64,000 nucleotides of DNA from Branchiostoma lanceolatum (GCF_035083965.1 NC_089726.1:67001-131000); one strand, 5' to 3'; positions 34,101 through 49,100 are shown, numbered from the stretch's first letter. Numbers and translations: made by a program. Notes: generated by a model not told the origin, from the letters alone.

Positions 34101-37100
34101 GATTATCAGTTCTACATGTCCTCTATGATCCCCAGGCATAGCGAGGGCTGTGGTGTTACTGGTAGTGGTGGGAGTAGTAGATTATCAGTTCTACATGTCC
34201 TCTATGATCCCCAGGCATAGCGAGGGCTGTGGTGGTACTGTTAGTGGTGGGAGTAGTAGATTATCAGTTCTACATGTCCTCTATGTTCCCCAGGCATAGC
34301 GAGGGCTGTGCTGTTACTGTTAGTGGTGGGAGTAGTAGATTATCAGTTCTACATGTCCTCTATGTTCCCCAGGCATAGCAAGGGCTGTGGTGTTACTGTT
34401 AGTGGTGGGAGTAGTAGATTATCAGTTCTACATGTCCTCTATGTTCCCCAGGCATAGCGAGGGCTGTGGTATTACTGGTAGTGGTGGGAGTAGTGGATTA
34501 TCAGTTCTACATGTCCTCTATGTTCCCCAGGCATAGCGAGGGCTGTGCTGGTACTGTTAGTGGTGGGAGTAGTAGATTATCAGTTCTACATGTCCTCTAT
34601 GTTCCCCAGGCATAGCGAGGGCTGTGGTATTACTGGTAGTGGTGGGAGTAGTGGATTATCAGTTCTACATGTCCTCTATGTTCCCCAGGCATAGCGAGGG
34701 CTGTGCTGGTACTGTTAGTGGTGGGAGTAGTAGATTATCAGTTCTACATGTCCTCTATGTTCCCCAGGCATAGTGAGGGCTGGGGTGGTACTGTTAGTGG
34801 TGGGAGTAGTGGATTATCAGTTCTACATGTCCTCTATGTTCCCCAGGCATAGCGAGGGCTGTGGTGTTACTGTTAGTGGTGGGAGTAGTAGATTATCAGT
34901 TCTACATGTCCTCTATGTTCCCCAGGCATAGCGAGGGCTGTGGTATTACTGGTAGTGGTGGGAGTAGTGGATTATCAGTTCTACATGTCCTCTATGTTCC
35001 CCAGGCATAGCGAGGGCTGTGCTGGTACTGTTAGTGGTGGGAGTAGTAGATTATCAGTTCTACATGTCCTCTATGTTCCCCAGGCATAGCGAGGGCTGTG
35101 CTGGTACTGTTAGTGGTGGGAGTAGTAGATTATCAGTTCTACATGTCCTCTATGTTCCCCAGGCATAGCGAGGGCTGTGGCGTTACTGTTAGTGGTGGGA
35201 GTAGTAGATTATCAGTTCTACATGTCCTCTATGATCCCCAGGCATAGCGAGGGCTGTGGTGTTACTGTTAGTGGTGGGAGTAGTAGATTATCAGTTCTAC
35301 ATGTCCTCTATGTTCCCCAGGCATAGCGAGGGCTGTGGTGTTACTAATACTGTTAGTGGTGGGAGTAGTAGATTATCAGTTCTACATGTCCTCTATGATC
35401 CCCAGGCATAGTGAGGGCTGTGCTGGTACTGTTAGTGGTGGGAGTAGTAGATTATCAGTTCTACATGTCCTCTATGTTCCCCAGGCATAGCGAGGGCTGT
35501 GGTGTTACTAATACTGTTAGTGGTGGGAGTAGTAGATTATCAGTTCTACATGTTCTCTATGTTCCCCAGGCATAGTGAGGGCTGTGGTGGTACTGTTAGT
35601 GGTGGGAGTAGTAGATTATCAGTTCTACATGTCCTCTATGTTCCCCAGGCATAGCGAGGGCTGTGGTGTTACTAATACTGTTAGTGGTGGGAGTAGTAGA
35701 TTATCAGTTCTACATGATTATTGTCCTCTATGATCCCCAGGCATAGCGAGGGCTGTGGTGTTACTGTTAGTGGTGGGAGTAGTAGATTATCAGTTCTACA
35801 TGTCCTCTATGTTCCCCAGGCATAGCGAGGGCTGTGGTGTTACTGTTAGTGGTGGGAGTAGTAGATTATCAGTTCTACATGTTCTCTATGTTCCCCAGGC
35901 ATAGCGAGGGCTGTGCTGGTACTGTTAGTGGTGGGAGTAGTAGATTATCAGTTCTACATGTCCTCTATGTTCCCCAGGCATAGCGAGGGCTGTGGCGTTA
36001 CTGTTAGTGGTGGGAGTAGTAGATTATCAGTTCTACATGTCCTCTATGTTCCCCAGGCATAGTGAGGGCTGTGCTGGTACTGTTAGTGGTGGGAGTAGTA
36101 GATTATCAGTTCTACATGTCCTCTATGATCCCCAGGCATAGCGAGGGCTGTGGTGTTACTGGTTGTGGTGGGAGTAGTAGATTATCAGTTCTACATGTCC
36201 TCTATGATCCCCAGGCATAGCGAGGGCTGTGGTGTTACTGGTTGTGGTGGGAGTAGTAGATTATCAGTTCTACATGTCCTCTATGATCCCCAGGCATAGC
36301 GAGGGCTGTGGCGTTACTGTTAGTGGTGGGAGTAGTAGATTATCAGTTCTACATGTCCTCTATGATCCCCAGGCATAGCGAGGGCTGTGGTGTTACTGGT
36401 AGTGGTGGGAGTAGTAGATTATCAGTTCTACATGTCCTCTATGTTCCCCAGGCATAGCAAGGGCTGTGGTGTTACTGTTAGTGGTGGGAGTAGTAGATTA
36501 TCAGTTCTACATGTCCTCTATGTTCCCCAGGCATAGTGAGGGCTGTGGTGTTACTGTTAGTGGTGGGAGTAGTAGATTATCAGTTCTACATGTCCTCTAT
36601 GTTCCCCAGGCATAGTGAGGGCTGTGGTGTTACTGTTAGTGGTGGGAGTAGTAGATTATCAGTTCTACATGTCCTCTATGTTCCCCAGGCGTAGCGAGGG
36701 CTGTGCTGGTACTGTTAGTGGTGGGAGTAGTGGATTATCAGTTCTACATGTCCTCTATGTTCCCCAGGCATAGCGAGGGCTGTGGTGGTACTGTTAGTGG
36801 TGGGAGTAGTAGATTATCAGTTCTACATGTCCTCTATGTTCCCCAGGCATAGCGAGGGCTGTGGTGGTACTGTTAGTGGTGGGAGTAGTAGATTATCAGT
36901 TCTACATGTCCTCTATGTTCCCCAGGCATAGCGAGGGCTGTGGTGGTACTGTTAGTGGTGGGAGTAGTAGATTATCAGTTCTACATGTCCTCTATGTTCC
37001 CCAGGCGTAGCGAGGGCTGTGCTGGTACTGTTAGTGGTGGGAGTAGTGGATTATCAGTTCTACATGTCCTCTATGTTCCCCAGGCATAGCGAGGGCTGTG

Positions 37101-40100
37101 CTGGTACTGTTAGTGGTGGGAGTAGTAGATTATCAGTTCTACATGTCCTCTATGTTCCCCAGGCATAGCGAGGGCTGTGCTGGTACTGTTAGTGGTGGGA
37201 GTAGTAGATTACCAGTTCTACATGTCCTCTATGTTCCCCAGGCATAGCGAGGGCTGTGCTGGTACTGTTAGTGGTGGGAGTAGTAGATTATCAGTTCTAC
37301 ATGTCCTCTATGTTTCCCAGGCATAGCGAGGGCTGTGGTGTTACTGTTAGTGGTGGGAGTAGTAGATTATCAGTTCTACATGTCCTCTATGTTCCCCAGG
37401 CATAGCGAGGGCTGTGGTGTTACTGTTAGTGGTGGGAGTAGTAGATTATCAGTTCTACATGTCCTCTATGATCCCCAGGCATAGCGAGGGCTGTGCTGGT
37501 ACTGTTAGTGGTGGGAGTAGTAGATTATCAGTTCTACATGTCCTCTATGATCCCCAGTCATAGCGAGGGCTGTGGTGTTACTGTTAGTGGTGGGAGTAGT
37601 AGATTATCAGTTCTACATGACCTCTATGATCCCCAGGCATAGCGAGGGCTGTGGTGTTACTGGTTGTGGTGGGAGCAGTAGATTATCAGTTCTACATGTC
37701 CTCTATGTTCCCCAGGCATAGCGAGGGCTGTGGTGTTACTGGTTGTGGTGGGAGTAGTAGATTATCAGTTCTACATGTCCTCTATGATCCCCAGGCATAG
37801 CGAGGGCTGTGGTGTTACTGTTAGTGGTGGGAGTAGTAGATTATCAGTTCTACATGTCCTCTATGTTCCCCAGGCATAGCGAGGGCTGTGGTGTTACTGG
37901 TTGTGGTGGGAGTAGTAGATTATCAGTTCTACATGTCCTCTATGTTCCCCAGGCATAGCAAGGGCTGTGGTGTTACTGGTTGTGGTGGGAGTAGTAGATT
38001 ATCAGTTCTACATGTCCTCTATGTTCCCCAGGCATAGTGAGGGCTGTGGTGTTACTGTTAGTGGTGGGAGTAGTAGATTATCAGTTCTACATGTCCTCTA
38101 TGATCCCCAGGCATAGCGAGGGCTGTGGTGTTACTGGTACTGTTAGTGGTGGGAGTAGTAGATTATCAGTTCTACATGTCCTCTATGTTCCCCAGGCAAA
38201 GCGAGGGCTGTGGTGTTACTGGTACTGTTAGTGGTGGGAGTAGTAAATTATCAGGTCTACATGTCCTCTATGTTCCCCAGGCATAGCAAGGGCTGTGGTG
38301 TTACTGTTAGTGGTGGGAGTAGTAGATTATCAGTTCTACATGTCCTCTATGTTCCCCAGGCATAGCGAGGGCTGTGGTGTTACTGGTAGTGGTGGGAGTA
38401 GTAGATTATCAGTTCTACATGTCCTCTATGTTCCCCAGGCATAGCGAGGGCTGTGGTGTTACTGTTAGTGGTGGGAGTAGTAGATTATCAGTTCTACATG
38501 TCCTCTATGTTCCCCAGGCGTAGCGAGGGCTGTGGTGTTACTAGTACTGTTAGTGGTGGGAGTAGTAGATTATCAGTTCTACATGTCCTCTATGATCCCC
38601 AGGCATAGCGAGGGCTGTGGTGTTACTGTTAGTGGTGGGAGTAGTAGATTATCAGTTCTACATGTCCTCTATGATCCCCAGGCATAGCGAGGGCTGTGGT
38701 GTTACTGGTTGTGGTGGGAGTAGTAGATTATCAGTTCTACATGTCCTCTATGATCCCCAGGCATAGCGAGGGCTGTGGTATTACTGTTAGTGGTGGGAGT
38801 AGTAGATTATCAGTTCTACATGTCCTCTATGTTCCCCAGGCATAGCGAGGGCTGTGCTGGTACTGTTAGTGGTGGGAGTAGTAGATTATCAGTTCTACAT
38901 GTTCTCTATGTTCCCCAGGCGTAGCGAGGGCTGTGCTGGTACTGTTAGTGGTGGGAGTAGTAGATTATCAGTTCTACATGTTCTGTATGTTCCCCAGGCG
39001 TAGCGAGGGCTGTGCTGGTACTGTTAGTGGTGGGAGTAGTAGATTATCAGTTCTACATGTCCTCTATATGTTCCCCAGGCATAGCGAGGGCTGTGGTATT
39101 ACTGTTAGTGGTGGGAGTAGTAGATTATCAGTTCTACATGTCCTCTGTGTTCCCCAGGCATAGCGAGGGCTGTGGTGTTACTGTTAGTGGTGGGAGTAGT
39201 AGATTATCAGTTCTACATGTCCTCTATGATCCCCAGGCATAGCGAGGGCTGTGGTATTACTGTTAGTGGTGGGAGTAGTAGATTATCAGTTCTACATGTC
39301 CTCTATGTTCCCCAGGCATAGCAAGGGCTGTGCTGGTACTGTTAGTGGTGGGAGTAGTAGATTATCAGTTCTACATGTTCTCTATGTTCCCCAGGCGTAG
39401 CGAGGGCTGTGCTGGTACTGTTAGTGGTGGGAGTAGTAGATTATCAGTTCTACATGTCCTCTATGTTCCCCAGGCGTAGCCAGGGCTGTGCTGGTACTGT
39501 TAGTGGTGGGAGTAGTAGATTATCAGTTCTACATGTCCTCTATGATCCCCAGGCATAGCGAGGGCTGTGGTGTTACTGTTAGTGGTGGGAGTAGTAGATT
39601 ATCAGTTCTACATGTCCTCTATGTTCCCCAGGCATAGCGAGGGCTGTGGTGTTACTGTTAGTGGTGGGAGTAGTAGATTATCAGTTCTACATGTCCTCTA
39701 TGTTCCCCAGGCATTGCGAGGGCTGTGGTGTTACTGTTAGTGGTGGGAGTAGTAGATTATCAGTGCTACATGTCCTCTATGTTTCCCAGGCATAGCGAGG
39801 GCTGTGGTATTACTGTTAGTGGTGGGAGTAGTAGATTATCAGTTCTACATGTCCTCTATGATCCCCAGGCATAGCGAGGGCTGTGCTGGTACTGTTAGTG
39901 GTGGGAGTAGTATCAGTTCTACATGTCCTCTATGTTCCCCAGGCATAGCGAGGGCTGTGGTGTTACTGGTAGTGGTGGTAGTTGTTTATCACGGTGCAAA
40001 GTTCTACATGGACAGTCTGGACAGACCTACTCAACCCGAGGTGAAGAGAGTGGAGCAACAGCAGACAGAAGCAGGATCCCAGCAAGGTGGGCAAAACTGC

Positions 40101-43100
40101 TTCTGTATCTATATAGCTGGTATAACCGCCTTCGGCGTAACACGAGCAAAATTGCTTCTGTATTTTTATCCATATAGACGGTATGACCGCCTTCGGCGTA
40201 ACACAAGCAAAACTGCTTCTGTATCTTTATCCATATAGCCGGTATAATCGCCTTCGGCGTAACACGGGCAAAACTGCTTCTGTATCCGTCTATATAGCCG
40301 GTATAACCGCCTTCGGCGTAACACGGGCAAAACTGCTTCATATATCTTTATCTATATAGCCGGTATAACCGCCCTTCGGTGTAACACGGGTAAAACTGCT
40401 TCCACAACTCCTCAGAAGTCGAGCTGATGAATGAGAGATGATATGCCTTAATTGAGCCCCCCCTGAAATCAGTGTAGTACAGTCATGACAGTGGACAAAT
40501 TTTGCCTGCTTTGTATATTAGTAATTATCTTAATCTTTTCTACAACTCTGTTCCACCCAACATGGCTGATGGTTAGAGCTGCTACTAGTACAGTCTCTGC
40601 TCAAATTTGTCATTATAGGAAATGATATGAAATATTGAATATAGCAGAAGTGTCTACCATAATCAGTTTGTGCACCTAATTACAGTATTTTTCTTTCCTT
40701 TTCTATCTGCACAGTTTTAGCAGATGCTGAAGAGAAGAAGGAACAGCTGAAGCCACAAGCAGACATCCCCCCAGGTGAGAGGGAAATAGATCGTTCCTGT
40801 TGAACACCATACAACAGATAGAACCCCCTGTCCTGTTGAACACCATACGACGGATAGAACCCCCTGTCCTGTTGAACACCATACGACAGATAGAACCCCC
40901 TGTCCTGTTGAACACCATATAACAGATAGAACCCCCTGTCCTGTTGAACACCATACAACAGATAGAACCCCCTGTCCTGTTGAACACCATACAACAGATA
41001 GAACCCCCTGTCCTGTTGAACACCATACAACAGATAGAACCCCCTGTCCTGTTGAACACCATACAACAGAATATAGAACCCCCTGTCCTGTTGAACACCA
41101 TACGACAGATAGAACCCCCTATATCCTGTTGAACACCATACAACAGATAGAACCCCCTGTCCTGTTGAACACCATACAACAGATAGAACCCCCTGTCCTG
41201 TTGAACACCATACGACAGATAGAACCCCCTGTCCTGTTGAACACCATACAACAGATAGAACCCCCCGTCCTGTTGAACACCATACAACAGATAGAACCCC
41301 CTGTCCTGTTGAACACCATACAACAGAATATAGAACCCCCTGTCCTGTTGAACACCATACAACAGATAGAACCCCCTATATCCTGTTGAACACCATACAA
41401 CAGATAGAACCCCCTGTCCTGTTGAACACCATACAACAGATAGAACCCCCTGTCCTGTTGAACACCATACGACAGATAGAACCCCCTGTCCTGTTGAACA
41501 CCATACAACAGATAGAACCCCCTGTCCTGTTGAACACCATACGACAGATAGAACCCCCTGTCCTGTTGAACACCATACCACAGATAGAACCCCCTGTCCT
41601 GTTGAACACCATACAACAGATAGAACCCCCTGTCCTGTTGAACACCATACGACAGAATATAGAACCCCCTGTCCTGTTGAACACCATACGACAGATAGAA
41701 CCCCCTGTCCTGTTGAACACCATACAACAGATAGAACCCCCAGTCCTGTTGAACACCATACAACAGAATATAGAACCCCCTGTCCTGTTGAACACCATAC
41801 AACAGAATATAGAACCCCCTGTCCTGTTGAACACCATACGACAGATAGAACCCCCTGTCCTGTTGAACACCATACGACAGAATATAGAACCCCCTGTCCT
41901 GTTGAACACCATACAACTGAATATAGAACCCCCTGTCCTGTTGAACACCATTATAACAACAGATAGAACCCCCTGTCCTGTTGAACACCATACAACAGAA
42001 TATGGAACCCCCTGTCCTGTTTAACACCATACAACAGATAGAACCCCCTGTCCTGTTGAACACCATACAACAGAATATAGAACCCCTGTCCTGTTGAACA
42101 CCATACAACAGAATATAGAACCCCCTGTCCTGTTGAACACCATACGACAGATAGAACCCCCTGTCCTGTTGAACACCATACGACAGAATATAGAACCCCC
42201 TGTCCTGTTGAACACCATACAACTGAATATAGAACCCCCTGTCCTGTTGAACACCATACAACAGATAGAACCCCCTGTCCTGTTGAACACCATACAACAG
42301 ATAGAACCCCCTGTCCTGTTGAACACCATACAACAGAATATAGAACCCCCTGTCCTGTTGAACACCATACAACAGATAGAACCCCCTGTCCTGTTGAACA
42401 CCATACAACATATAGAACCCCCTGTCCTGTTGAACACCATACAACATATAGAACCCCCTGTCCTGTTGAACACCATACAACAGATAGAACCCCCTGTCCT
42501 GTTGAACACCATACGACAGATAGAACCCCCTGTCCTGTTGAACACCATACGACAGAATATAGAACCCCTGTCCTGTTGAACACCATACAACTGAATATAG
42601 AACCCCCTGTCCTGTTGAACACCATACAACAGATAGAACCCCCTGTCCTGTTGAACACCATACAACAGATAGAACCCCCTGTCCTGTTGAACACCATACG
42701 ACAGAATATAGAACCCCCTGTCCTGTTGAACACCATACAACAGAATACAGAACCCCCTGTCCTGTTGAACACCATACAACATATAGAACCCCCTGTCCTG
42801 TTGAACACCATACAACATATAGAACCCCCTGTCCTGTTGAACACCATACAACAGATAGAACCCCCTGTCCTGTTGAACACCATACAACAGAATATAGAAC
42901 CCCCTGTCCTGTTGAACACCATACAACAGAATATAGAACCCCTGTCCTGTTGAACACCATACAACAGAATATAGAACCCCCTGTCCTGTTGAACACCATA
43001 CAACATATAGAACCCCCTGTCCTGTTGAACACCATACAACATATAGAACCCCCTGTCCTGTTGAACACCATACAACATATAGAACCCCCTGTCCTGTTGA

Positions 43101-46100
43101 ACACCATACAACAGATAGAACCCCCTGTCCTGTTGAACACCATACGACAGATAGAACCCCCTGTCCTGTTGAACACCATACAACAGATAGAACCCCCTGT
43201 CCTGTTGAACACCATACGACAGAATATAGAACCCCCTGTCCTGTTGAACACCATACAACAGATAGAACCCCCTGTCCTGTTGAACACCATACAACAGAAT
43301 ATAGAACCCCCTGTCCTGTTGAACACCATACAACAGATAGAACCCCCTGTCCTGTTGAACACCATACAACAGAATATAGAACCCCCTGTCCTGTTGAACA
43401 CCATACAACAGAATATAGAACCCCTGTCCTGTTGAACACCATACAACAGAATATAGAACCCCCTGTCCTGTTGAACACCATACAACATATAGAACCCCCT
43501 GTCCTGTTGAACACCATACAACATATAGAACCCCCTGTCCTGTTGAACACCATACAACATATAGAACCCCCTGTCCTGTTGAACACCATACAACAGATAG
43601 AACCCCGTCCTGTTGAACACCATACGACAGATAGAACCCCCTGTCCTGTTGAACACCATACAACAGATAGAACCCCCTGTCCTGTTGAACACCATACGAC
43701 AGAATATAGAACCCCCTGTCCTGTTGAACACCATACAACAGAATATAGAACCCCCTGTCCTGTTGAACACCATACAACATATAGAACCCCCTGTCCTGTT
43801 GAACACCATACAACATATAGAACCCCCTGTCCTGTTGAACACCATACAACAGATAGAACCCCCTGTCCTGTTGAACACCATACAACAGATAGAACCCCCT
43901 GTCCTGTTGAACACCATACAACAGATAGAACCCCCTGTCCTGTTGAACACCATACAACAGAATATAGAACCCCCTGTCCTGTTGAACACCATACGACAGA
44001 TAGAACCCCCTGTCCTGTTGAACACCATACAACAGAATATAGAACCCCCTGTCCTGTTGAACACCAAACAACAGATAGAACCCCCTGTCCTGTTGAACAC
44101 CATACAACAGAATATAGAACCCCCTGTCCTGTTCTGACTGAATACCTCAGTCAAAAACAGCGCGAGTAGTTTGAGCTTTTTTGTTGTTGCTCTAAAAACC
44201 CTCTCATAACAAGACAAAGGAAAGGCAAAGGCACAATCACAAATTATCGTTGTTTGATCATGAGGAGGGGATACAGTTGTGGTAGGGGTGTGAGGATATG
44301 GGTGCGGGAGGCGCCACACACACGTTTTGTGTAGCAATTAGCATGTGAAGCAGGGTACTATCTTTCACCGGGTTTCCACTGTACCTGCAGACCCCCCTAA
44401 ATGCGGGATCCATCCCCCCTGTAATCTGTTCTTGTGTTCTGCAGATCCCCCTAAATGCGGGATCCAGTCCCCCTGTAATCTGAACTTGTGTTCTGCAGAC
44501 CCCCCTAAATGCGGGATTCAGCCCCCCTGTAATCTGTATTTGTGTTCTGCAGACCCCCCTAAATGCGGGATCCAGCCCCCCTGTAATCTGTACTTGTGTT
44601 CTGCAGACCCCCCTAAATGCGGGATCCAGCCCCCCTGTAATCTGAACTTGTGTTCTGCAGACCCCCCTAAATGTGGGATCCAGCCCCCCCTGTAATCTGT
44701 ACTTGTGTTCTGCAGACCCCCCTAAATGCGGGATCCAGCCCCCCTGTAATCTGTATTTGTGTTCTGCAGACCCCCCTAAATGCGGGATCCAGCCCCCCTG
44801 TAATCTGTACTTGTGTTCTGCAGACCCCCCTAAATGCGGGATCCAGCCCCCCTGTAATCTGTACTTGTGTTCCTGCAGACCCCCCTAAATGCGGGATCCG
44901 CCCCCCCCCCTGTAATTTGTACTTGTGTTCTGCAGACCCCCCTAAATGCGGGATCCAGCCCCCTTATAATCTGTACTTGTGTTCCTGCAGACCCTCCTAA
45001 ATGCGAGATCCAGCCCCCCCTGTAATCTGTACTTGTGTTCTGCAGACCCCCCTAAATGCGGGATCCAGTCCCCCCCCCCTGTAATCTGTACTTGTGTTCT
45101 GCAGACCCCCCTAAATGCGGGATCCAGCCCCCCTGTAATCTGTACTTGTGTTCTGCAGACCCCCCTAAATGCGGGATCCAGCCCCCCTGTAATCTGTACT
45201 TGTGTTCTGCAGACCCCCCTAAATGCGGGATCCAGTCCCCCCTGTAATCTGTACTTGTGTTCTGCAGACCCCCCTAAATGCGGGATCCAGCCCCCCTGTA
45301 ATCTGTACTTGTGTTCTGCAGACCCCCCTAAATGCGGGATCCAGCCCCCCTGTAATCTGTACTTGTGTTCTGCAGACCCCCCTAAATGCGGGATCCAGCC
45401 CCCCTGTAATCTGTACTTGTGTTCTGCAGACCCCCCTAAATGCGGGATCCAGCCCCCCTGTAATCTGTACTTGTGTTCTGCAGACCCCCCTAAATGCGGG
45501 ATCCAGCCCCCCTGTAATCTGTACTTGTGTTCCTGCAGACCCCCCTAAATGTGAGATCCAGCCCTCCACCCCTGAAATCTGTACTTGTGTTCCTGCAGAC
45601 GCCCCTAAATGCGGGATCCAGCCCCCCTGTAATCTGTACTTGTGTTCTGCAGACCCCCCTAAATGCGGGATCCAGCCCCCCTGTAATCTGGACTTGTGTT
45701 CTGCAGACCCCCCTAAATGCGGGATCCAGCCCCCCTGTAATCTGTAATTGTGTTCTGCAGACCCCCCTAAATGTGGGATCCAGTCCCCCCTGTAATCTGT
45801 ACTTGTGTTCTGCAGACCCCCCTAAATGCGGGATCCAGCCCCCCTGTAATCTGTACTTGTGTTCTGCAGACCCCCCTAAATGCGGGATCCAGTCCCCCCT
45901 GTAATCTGTACTTGTGTTCTGCAGACCCCCCTAAATGCGGGATCCAGTCCCCCCTGTAATCTGTACTTGTGTTCTGCAGACCCCCCTAAATGCGGGATCC
46001 AGTCCCCCTGTAATCTGTACTTGTGTTCTGCAGACCCCCCCTAATGCGGGATCCAGCCCCCCCCTGTAATCTGTACTTGTGTTCTGCAGCCCCCCCTAAA

Positions 46101-49100
46101 TGCGGGATCCAGCCCCCCTGTAATCTGTACTTGTGTTCTGCAGCCCCCCCTAAATGCGGGATCCAGTCCCCTTGTAATCTGTACTTGTGTTCCTGCAGAC
46201 CCCCCTAAATGCGGGATCCAGCCCCCCTGTAATCTGTACTTGTGTTCTGCAGACCCCCCTAAATGCGGGATCCAGTCCCCCCTGTAATCTGTACTTGTGG
46301 TCTGCAGACCCCCCTAAATGCGGGATCCAGTCCCCCTGTAATCTGTACTTGTGTTCTGCAGACCCCCCGAAATGCGGGATCCAGTCCCCCCTGTAATCTG
46401 TACTTGTGTTCTGCAGACCCCCCTAAATGCGGGATCCAGTCCCCCCTGTAATCTGTACTTGTGTTCTGCAGACCCCCCGAAATGCGGGATCCAGCCCCCC
46501 TGTAATCTGTACTTGTGTTTTGCAGACCCCCCTAAATGCGGGATCCAGTCCCCCCTGTAATCTGTACTTGTGTTCTGCAGACCCCCCTAAATGCGGGATC
46601 CAGTCCCCCCTGTAATCTGTACTTGTGTTCTGCAGACCCCCCTAAATGCGGGATCCAGCCCCCCCTGTAATCTGTACTTGTGTTCCTGCAGACCCCCCTA
46701 AATGCGGGATCCAGCCCCCCCTGTAATCTGTACTTGTGTTCCTGCAGACCCCCCTAAATGCGGGATCCAGCCCCCCCTGTAATCTGTACTTGTGTTCCTG
46801 CAGACCCCCCTAAATGCGGGATCCAGCCCCCCTGTAATCTGTACTTGTGTTCTGCAGACCCCCCTAAATGCGGGATCCAGCCCCCCTTTAATCTGTACTT
46901 GTGTTCCTGCAGACCCCCCTAAATGCGGGATCCAGCCCCCCCTGTAATCTGTACTTGTGTTCCTGCAGACCCCCCTAAATGCGTGATCCAGCCCCCCCTG
47001 TAATCTGTACTTGTGTTCCTGCAGACCCCCCTAAATGCAGGATCCAGCCCCCCCTGTAATCTGTACTTGTGTTCCTGCAGACCCCCCTAAATGCGGGATC
47101 CAGCCCCCCTGTAATCTGTACTTGTGTTCCTGCAGACCCCCCTAAATGCGGGATCCAGCCCCCCCTGTAATCTGTACTTGTGTTCCTGCAGACCCCCCTA
47201 AATGCAGGATCCAGCCCCCCCTGTAATCTGTACTTGTGTTCCTGCAGACCCCCCTAAATGCGGGATCCAGCCCCCCCTGTAATCTGTACTTGTTTTCCTG
47301 CAGACCCCCCTAAATGCAGGATCCAGCCCCCCCTGTAATCTGTACTTGTGTTCCTGCAGACCCCCCTAAATGCAGGATCCAGCCCCCCTGTAATCTGTAC
47401 TTGTGTTCTGCAGACCCCCCTAAATGCGGGATCCAGCCCCCCCCCCCCTGTAATCTGTACTTGTTTTCCTGCAGACCCCCCTAAATGCGGGATCCAGCCC
47501 CCCCCCCCCCCTGTAATCTGTACTTGTGTTCTGCAGACCCCCCTAAATGCGGGACCCAGCCCCCCCCTGTAATCTGTACTTGTGTTCTGCAGACCCCCCT
47601 AAATGCGGGATCCAGCCCCCCCTGTAATCTGTACTTGTGTTCTGCAGACCCCCCTAAATGTGGGATCCAGCCCCCCTGTATTCTGTACTTGTTTTCCTGC
47701 AGACCCCCCTAAATGCGGGATCCAGCCCCCCTGTAGTAAGGACCAGTTTGCCTTCGCCATCAGCAGCGGGCAGGCGCAGAGGGTCGGACCCCGGATATGC
47801 TTCGATGGGAAGGAGTGAGTATCTGTGTTTGTTTGGAAGAAGCAAAACAAACAAACAAACAAGTAAAACTGCAGATGTAGAGTTTCCACATTCGGGGCTT
47901 TGGAAGGAGCAAGTAAAACATGGCTGCAGAGTTTCTCAGTTTTGAGATTTTATTGTTTACTGTTTTACCAAAGTCTAACCCCATTTCCCGTTGTTATCCC
48001 CAGTCTGGTGAGTGACGACACACACAACGCTGGTCGGGGCATGAACATTGTCGTCATCGATGGTAAGTCATTAGTACATACAGTTAGTACTTAATTTTGA
48101 GTTTCAACTTTTATTCCTGACCCACCTATACAAATAGCATTGAGCAGAGACATTCAAACAGCTCTTTTTTCCCTCTTCCCTTCTGCAGGGCAGTCCAAGG
48201 AGGTGTATGCCGTGGACACGTTTGACCTGTACGATCACGGTGAGACGATGTACTGTTGGATACAACACTAGCTACCCTCGCTGTATTTGTACCCCGATAG
48301 CCGGGATAACCACCCTCTGGTGCAACACAAAGCTTTCAAGGCACGGCAGCAGCTGGTTATATTACACTGAACGACCTGTCACACCTAACCTTTGCACATC
48401 TAGCTGTAAGCGTTGTTTAAAGCTATCTAGTGAGGTTGCTCGATCCAACATGTACTTGATGGCAACCAGTTACATTGTACTAGGAAAATATGGATTTTTG
48501 AACACAGCAATCCTATTTTGATAACTTGGGTAACTATCTCTTGTTCTTTTCTGAGCTTGTATCAGGGAATCAGTAGTTGGAACATAGTGGGAAGGCTCTA
48601 TATAAACTGGCTCAGGTTTTAAATAGGTGTAAGTGTTGCCAATGGTTTACTACAGACAGATGATCATGTACTGACCACCTAACGTCTACCAAACATTTGC
48701 TGACGATGCTGATGCTTGTTTGTATGTTTGTATGTCCCACAGACGATACTGATGGTTTGTTTGTTTGTTTGTTTGTTTTTTGTGTCCCTCAGACGATGCT
48801 GAGCTGATCAAGTTTCTGCAGAACAGGAAGGATGGCCAGCTGGTCCTGGTGGCTTCCTACGACGACGCTGCCTATAAGTGAGCAAAAAATGAATAAAAAA
48901 GACTCTTTTTACACAACCAAGAGATTTATTCCACCGATGTTTCGGTGAACATCTGTCACCTTCTTCAAGGCAATTCTGACTGGTTCACATAGCAATGCAG
49001 CACAGGTGTTGCTGCTTTACATATTAATGAGATGCAATCCCAAACGCAAATTACTTTTTAATAATTTGCGTTTGTCCCAGGTTAATGTTCAGTTTTCCTC

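Noticed and set aside
41119..44337. A 1,072-codon open frame and several other frames of 480-720 codons on the minus strand
   Set aside because: They are translations of the 36/39-bp array; the unit is a multiple of three and lacks stops. Composition is purely repetitive and the surrounding plus-strand exons place this DNA in an intron.
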